DNA of 29,232 nt from AB-629-J13 sp964518835. Its GTDB lineage: Bacteria > Fidelibacterota > Marinisomatia > Marinisomatales > AB-629-J13. The first letter of the stretch is position 1. Every line of letters begins with the position of its first letter. Made by a program: the position numbers and the translations under genes. Below the pieces are notes generated by a model. That model searched no databases and was not told the DNA's origin. It was given only the letters and a program-made list of their open reading frames with translations. Location: positions 1 through 29,232 of the forward strand of contig CAZFKU010000013.1 of the NCBI GenBank assembly GCA_964518835.1. Reading direction: 5' to 3'. Positions 26,180 to 29,232 of the stretch are shown piece after piece.

Positions 26180-27968
26180 GTTGTAATACTGCTAATAATG
26201 CATCCTGAGGAACTTCAACTTTTCCCACTAATTTCATTCGTTTTTTTCCCTCTTTCTGCCGTTCCCATAATTTTCTTTTCCTTGTAATGTCTCCTCCATA
26301 ACATTTAGCTGTAACATTTTTCTTTACAGCTCTCACAGTTGATCGGGCAATAATTTTATTCCCCAAGGATGCCTGTATGGCGATTTCAAATAATTGGCGG
26401 GGAATTAATTCCTTCAATTTACTGCACAGAGCAACCCCTCTATGATAGGCATCATCACCATGGCAGATGGTAGAAAGTGCATCCACAGGTTCTCCATGAA
26501 GCAATATCTCCAGCTTTTTCAATGACCCTTCCCTGAATTCCAATGGTTGGTAATCAAAAGATGCATATCCACGGGAAATTGTTTTAAGCTTATCATAAAA
26601 ATCGAATATAATTTCTCCTAATGGGAGTTCATAAAGCAATTGAGCTTTTCCGGAAGATAAGTAGTGTGTTGTTTTATAAACTCCCCGTTTTTTCTGGCAA
26701 AGGGTCATAATTCCGCCGATATAGTCCTTTGGTGTGATTATTTCGGCAGAAACAAACGGTTCGTAGATTACATCAATTTTACCCTGAGGGGGCATATTTG
26801 CCGGAGTATCTACTTCAATGTTGTCTCCGTTTTTCAGCAATAATTTGTATCGAACATTGGGCGAGGTAGTCACCAGGGACAGTTCAAATTCCCTTTCAAG
26901 CCTTTCCTGAATGATCTCCATGTGAAGCAAACCAAGATATCCGCACCTGAATCCAAATCCCAACGCATCGCTGGTTTCCGGTTCAAAGGTAAATGAGGCA
27001 TCATTTAATTGAAGTTTTTCCAAAGATTTTCTCAACTGATCATATTCTTCTGTATCGGCAGGATATAATCCGGAAAATACCATAGGTTTCATTTTTTTAT
27101 AACCGGGCAAAGGCTTATCCGCTCTTCTTTGTTTTACAGTCAGGGTTTCACCTGCTTCAATGTGACCAATATCCCGAATATTTGCGAGGACGTATCCCAC
27201 TTCCCCGGATTTCAATTCGGGTTTGGGGATTTGTTTCAGTACAAAATGCCCTACTTCAGTGATTTCATAGGTAAATCCATGAGAAAAAAAGGAGGCTGTC
27301 ATTCCCGGTTTAATCACACCGTCAAACACACGAACGTATGGAATTGCCCCTCGATAATTATCGTAAATGGAATCAAAAATTAAGGCACGGGTTGGTTCCT
27401 CGAAATTGTTTTCCGGTGAGTCAATCCGGTTAATGATTGCGTCAAAAATGTTATCAATCCCTTCTCCAGTTTTAGCACTGATGAGAATAATTTCCTCCCT
27501 TTCACACCCGATTAATTCCTGAATTTGTTGGATTACTTCCTCAATTTGTGCGTTCGGTAAATCCACCTTGTTTATTACAGGAATAACTGTCAAATTATGA
27601 TCCATTGCAAGATAAGTATTGCTTACCGTTTGAGCCTCGACCCCCTGGGAAGCATCCACAAGGAGCAAAGCACCTTCACAGGCAGCCAAACTCCGTGACA
27701 CTTCATAGGAAAAATCCACATGCCCCGGAGTGTCAATTAAATTTAAAATATAATTGACTCCATCCTGATGCTCATATTTTAGTGTAATGGGATGGCTTTT
27801 TATGGTTATCCCTCTTTCCCGTTCCAAATCCATACTGTCTAAAATCTGAGCTTTCATATCTTTTTTAGAAACGGTTTTGGTTTCCTCCAATAACCGGTCA
27901 GCCAGAGTAGATTTCCCGTGATCAATATGGGCAATGATGCAAAAATTCCTGATATTCGCAGATTCCAT
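26166..27968 (-). CDS. lepA: Elongation factor 4 (LepA), ribosomal back-translocase GTPase
   Basis: This is a 600-residue GTPase, the standard length, that acts on ribosomes to promote reverse translocation and affects initiation and assembly. GTP-binding motifs are AHIDHGKST (G1), DTPGHVDF (G3) and NKVD (G4). Domain II follows (about 185-280). LepA-specific parts are GFGFRCGYLGLLHMEIIQERL, the DYIGGIMTLCQKKRG segment and the C-terminal domain AKCYGGDITRKRKLWERQKE with GKVEVPQDALLAVLQL. The ATG at 27968 has no clear Shine-Dalgarno. The CPBP protease gene overlaps its 3' end. I see no defect. Confidence 0.98.
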   Translation of the reverse strand: MESANIRNFCIIAHIDHGKSTLADRLLEETKTVSKKDMKAQILDSMDLERERGITIKSHPITLKYEHQDGVNYILNLIDTPGHVDFSYEVSRSLAACEGALLLVDASQGVEAQTVSNTYLAMDHNLTVIPVINKVDLPNAQIEEVIQQIQELIGCEREEIILISAKTGEGIDNIFDAIINRIDSPENNFEEPTRALIFDSIYDNYRGAIPYVRVFDGVIKPGMTASFFSHGFTYEITEVGHFVLKQIPKPELKSGEVGYVLANIRDIGHIEAGETLTVKQRRADKPLPGYKKMKPMVFSGLYPADTEEYDQLRKSLEKLQLNDASFTFEPETSDALGFGFRCGYLGLLHMEIIQERLEREFELSLVTTSPNVRYKLLLKNGDNIEVDTPANMPPQGKIDVIYEPFVSAEIITPKDYIGGIMTLCQKKRGVYKTTHYLSSGKAQLLYELPLGEIIFDFYDKLKTISRGYASFDYQPLEFREGSLKKLEILLHGEPVDALSTICHGDDAYHRGVALCSKLKELIPRQLFEIAIQASLGNKIIARSTVRAVKKNVTAKCYGGDITRKRKLWERQKEGKKRMKLVGKVEVPQDALLAVLQLDKN

Positions 27969-28023
27969 TACAAAAATTACAGAGTTGAACCTTAATCCTT
28001 AACCGGTTATTTATCGAATATTT

Positions 28024-29088
28024 TTATAAAGTGGACACCAATACAGAAAATAACCTATCAACTTCCTCCTGTGAATGGACACTAGACAGGGCGAATCTGA
28101 AAATTCCTCTGGCTGGACTTCCGGGATAATGAATCAGAGAGGGGAAAATTCCATTTATAAGTAGATTTTCCTTCAATTTTTTCAGGAGATCATTATCAGT
28201 AATGTTTAAAGCGGATACAGGAGTTTTTGATAAGGGGATTTTTAAATCATTCGTTATCAAAGATTCCTTAAACGAAATTGCAGTTCTTTGAAGATTTGAT
28301 ATCTTTTCCGGTTCATTTTTCAAAATCTGTATTGACTTGATTGCTCCAGCACAAACAGGAATCGGCAACGCAGAACTGCCTTGGTAAATGGGACTGGTAT
28401 TTTTTAATTTCTGGATAATTTGCTCAGCTCCGGCAATAAAACCTCCAAAAATACCAATTCCTTTACTCATTGATCCTGTAATCAGAAGATTTGTTTTATT
28501 CAAATCATAATTTTCACACACACCCCTTCCCTTTTTTCCGATGACACCAATTCCATGGGCATCATCTATGAGAAAATGTGCATGGGGAATACGTCTCATC
28601 ATTTCATTAATTGGAGCAATTTTATTCCCGTGATTGATGATACTTTCTGCAATAATCAGGGGTTTTTCTGTTTTCTCTACTGAACTCTCTAATTTATCCA
28701 AATCTGAATAAGAATATGATTTTCCACTGGCAAAAGGTTTGAGACTGGGATGAGAGTGGTTTGGATAAAATATGTTGTATTTATTCTTAATAAAATGATG
28801 GATCAATGTTTGATTTGCCAGAAAACAAGATGGAAAGAGAGCAACTTCATCAAATCCGATGAATCTGCCTATTTCCTCCTCCAGTTTTTTATGAAAAGGA
28901 TGAGTACCAGTGGTCCATAATGAACCTCCGCTGTTAATTCCAAACTCCTTTGATGCCTGCTGGAAGGTAGAAAGCACCTTAGGGTGTGAGGAATGACGGT
29001 GATAATCAAATCCTCCAAAGAACAACAGTTTATTTCCCTGCCACAAGACGGAAGTTCTTACCACGGATTGAAGTACGGGAGTATCCAT
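28024..29088 (-). CDS. Alpha-oxoamine synthase-like PLP enzyme (BioF/KBL family)
   Basis: This is a 354-residue fold-type I PLP enzyme of the class II aminotransferase group. Family motifs include NSGGSLWTTGTHPFHKKLEE, the PLP-contacting IDDAHGIGVIGKKGRG (D175, D176, H178), and the Schiff-base lysine K209 in ITGSMSKGIGIFGG. These fit 8-amino-7-oxononanoate synthase, glycine C-acetyltransferase or serine palmitoyltransferase relatives, which join an amino acid to an acyl-CoA. It deviates from BioF in some places: the usual DYLGL near the start reads DYHRH, and the SMDGD stretch reads INHGNK. It is also shorter than BioF (about 385 residues). No biotin or sphingolipid gene is adjacent, so the substrate is open. 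Confidence 0.82.
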   Translation of the reverse strand: MDTPVLQSVVRTSVLWQGNKLLFFGGFDYHRHSSHPKVLSTFQQASKEFGINSGGSLWTTGTHPFHKKLEEEIGRFIGFDEVALFPSCFLANQTLIHHFIKNKYNIFYPNHSHPSLKPFASGKSYSYSDLDKLESSVEKTEKPLIIAESIINHGNKIAPINEMMRRIPHAHFLIDDAHGIGVIGKKGRGVCENYDLNKTNLLITGSMSKGIGIFGGFIAGAEQIIQKLKNTSPIYQGSSALPIPVCAGAIKSIQILKNEPEKISNLQRTAISFKESLITNDLKIPLSKTPVSALNITDNDLLKKLKENLLINGIFPSLIHYPGSPARGIFRFALSSVHSQEEVDRLFSVLVSTL

Positions 29089-29101
29089 GGAAATAAATTA
29101 A

Positions 29102-29136
29102 CCCCGATTGACTATTCGTGAAACAAGAATCAGGGG
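29102..29136 (-). other. Leader hairpin before the BioF-like gene
   Basis: CCCCGATT (29102-29109) pairs with AATC-A-GGGG (29128-29136), giving 8 base pairs with one bulged base and an 18-base loop. It lies 14 bases upstream of the BioF-like ATG. With the proposed -10 box it would form the first bases of the transcript. There is no U-run, so it is not a terminator. It may stabilise the mRNA or affect translation. Confidence 0.35.
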
Positions 29137-29141
29137 AAAAG

Positions 29142-29147
29142 ATTATA
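29142..29147 (-). promoter_or_regulatory. Candidate -10 box for the BioF-like gene
   Basis: A consensus TATAAT on the minus strand lies about 54 bases before the ATG at 29088. The best -35 match (TTCAAT, 18-base spacer) is weak, which would fit a promoter that needs an activator. A palindrome lies just upstream. Confidence 0.4.
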
Positions 29148-29171
29148 AAAGGTAATATTTATAAATTGAAG

Positions 29172-29197
29172 TGTTCAATTAAACTCAATATTGAACA
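29172..29197. promoter_or_regulatory. Possible operator palindrome upstream of the BioF-like gene
   Basis: A perfect 8-bp inverted repeat, TGTTCAAT (29172-29179) and ATTGAACA (29190-29197), has a 10-base spacer. It lies about 37-62 bases upstream of the proposed transcription start at 29135, a usual place for a dimeric regulator. No regulator gene is in view. Confidence 0.4.
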
Positions 29198-29232
29198 AGG
29201 ATTAGTCCAATTGTGAATGAACTTTAACGATT

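Noticed and set aside
28000..28009. TAACCGGTTA palindrome between lepA and the BioF-like gene
   Set aside because: A 10-bp palindrome alone is too short to call an operator or terminator, and there is no U-tract.
28024..29088. Naming the PLP enzyme bioF
   Set aside because: Family-level motifs are present, but several BioF-typical stretches differ and no biotin genes are adjacent.

Overview
This AT-rich window is from a Gram-negative bacterium of the FCB (Fibrobacteres-Chlorobi-Bacteroidetes) assemblage. My best guess is Candidatus Marinimicrobia/Neomarinimicrobiota or a near relative. The lineage evidence is a C-terminal FPNPFNP-type type IX secretion (T9SS) sorting domain, a DUF4837-type lipoprotein, large outer-membrane proteins of the style seen in this group, and a DPP4-class exopeptidase. 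The phylum is inferred from these traits and not proven. I saw no rRNA, insertion sequence, prophage or CRISPR array.

Layout, left to right. A tRNA-Ala (anticodon CGC) is cut by the left edge and followed by about 350 bases without a clear gene. Two minus-strand genes follow: a T9SS-secreted protein and a DPP4-like peptidase. Across a divergent intergenic region a plus-strand block carries a PpiD-like periplasmic foldase and then two overlapping leucine-breakdown genes (HMG-CoA lyase and the methylcrotonyl-CoA carboxylase carboxyltransferase subunit). It ends at a strong bidirectional hairpin terminator. From there to the right edge everything is on the minus strand.

The most unusual locus is the three-gene minus-strand operon at 8837-12529. 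Its first gene encodes a single polypeptide with a FliF-like C-terminal periplasmic domain, a membrane helix, and FliG middle and C-terminal domains. It is therefore a natural FliF-FliG fusion, with no other flagellar gene in view. By hand alignment its FliM-binding EHPQ motif is gone and the torque-helix charges are lost or reversed. It is followed by a coiled-coil/TPR lipoprotein and a coiled-coil/TPR exported protein. I propose a non-flagellar envelope machine built on a flagellar-type rotor protein.

Upstream of that (12631-25363) is a tightly packed ten-gene run, read from a good sigma70-like promoter at 25404-25432. In transcription order it encodes an exported zinc-ribbon protein, Lgt, an exported propeller-like protein, a 1093-residue outer-membrane protein, a BamA-like barrel, a DUF4837 lipoprotein, an RmlD-like reductase, a polyprenol-phosphate glycosyltransferase, a glycosyltransferase fused to a degenerate phosphoglycosyl transferase, and AccA. 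Most of these act in envelope assembly: lipoprotein modification, outer-membrane proteins, surface glycan and fatty-acid supply. The right end holds lepA with a coupled CPBP-family membrane protease, and an alpha-oxoamine-synthase-like PLP enzyme with a possible operator and leader hairpin.
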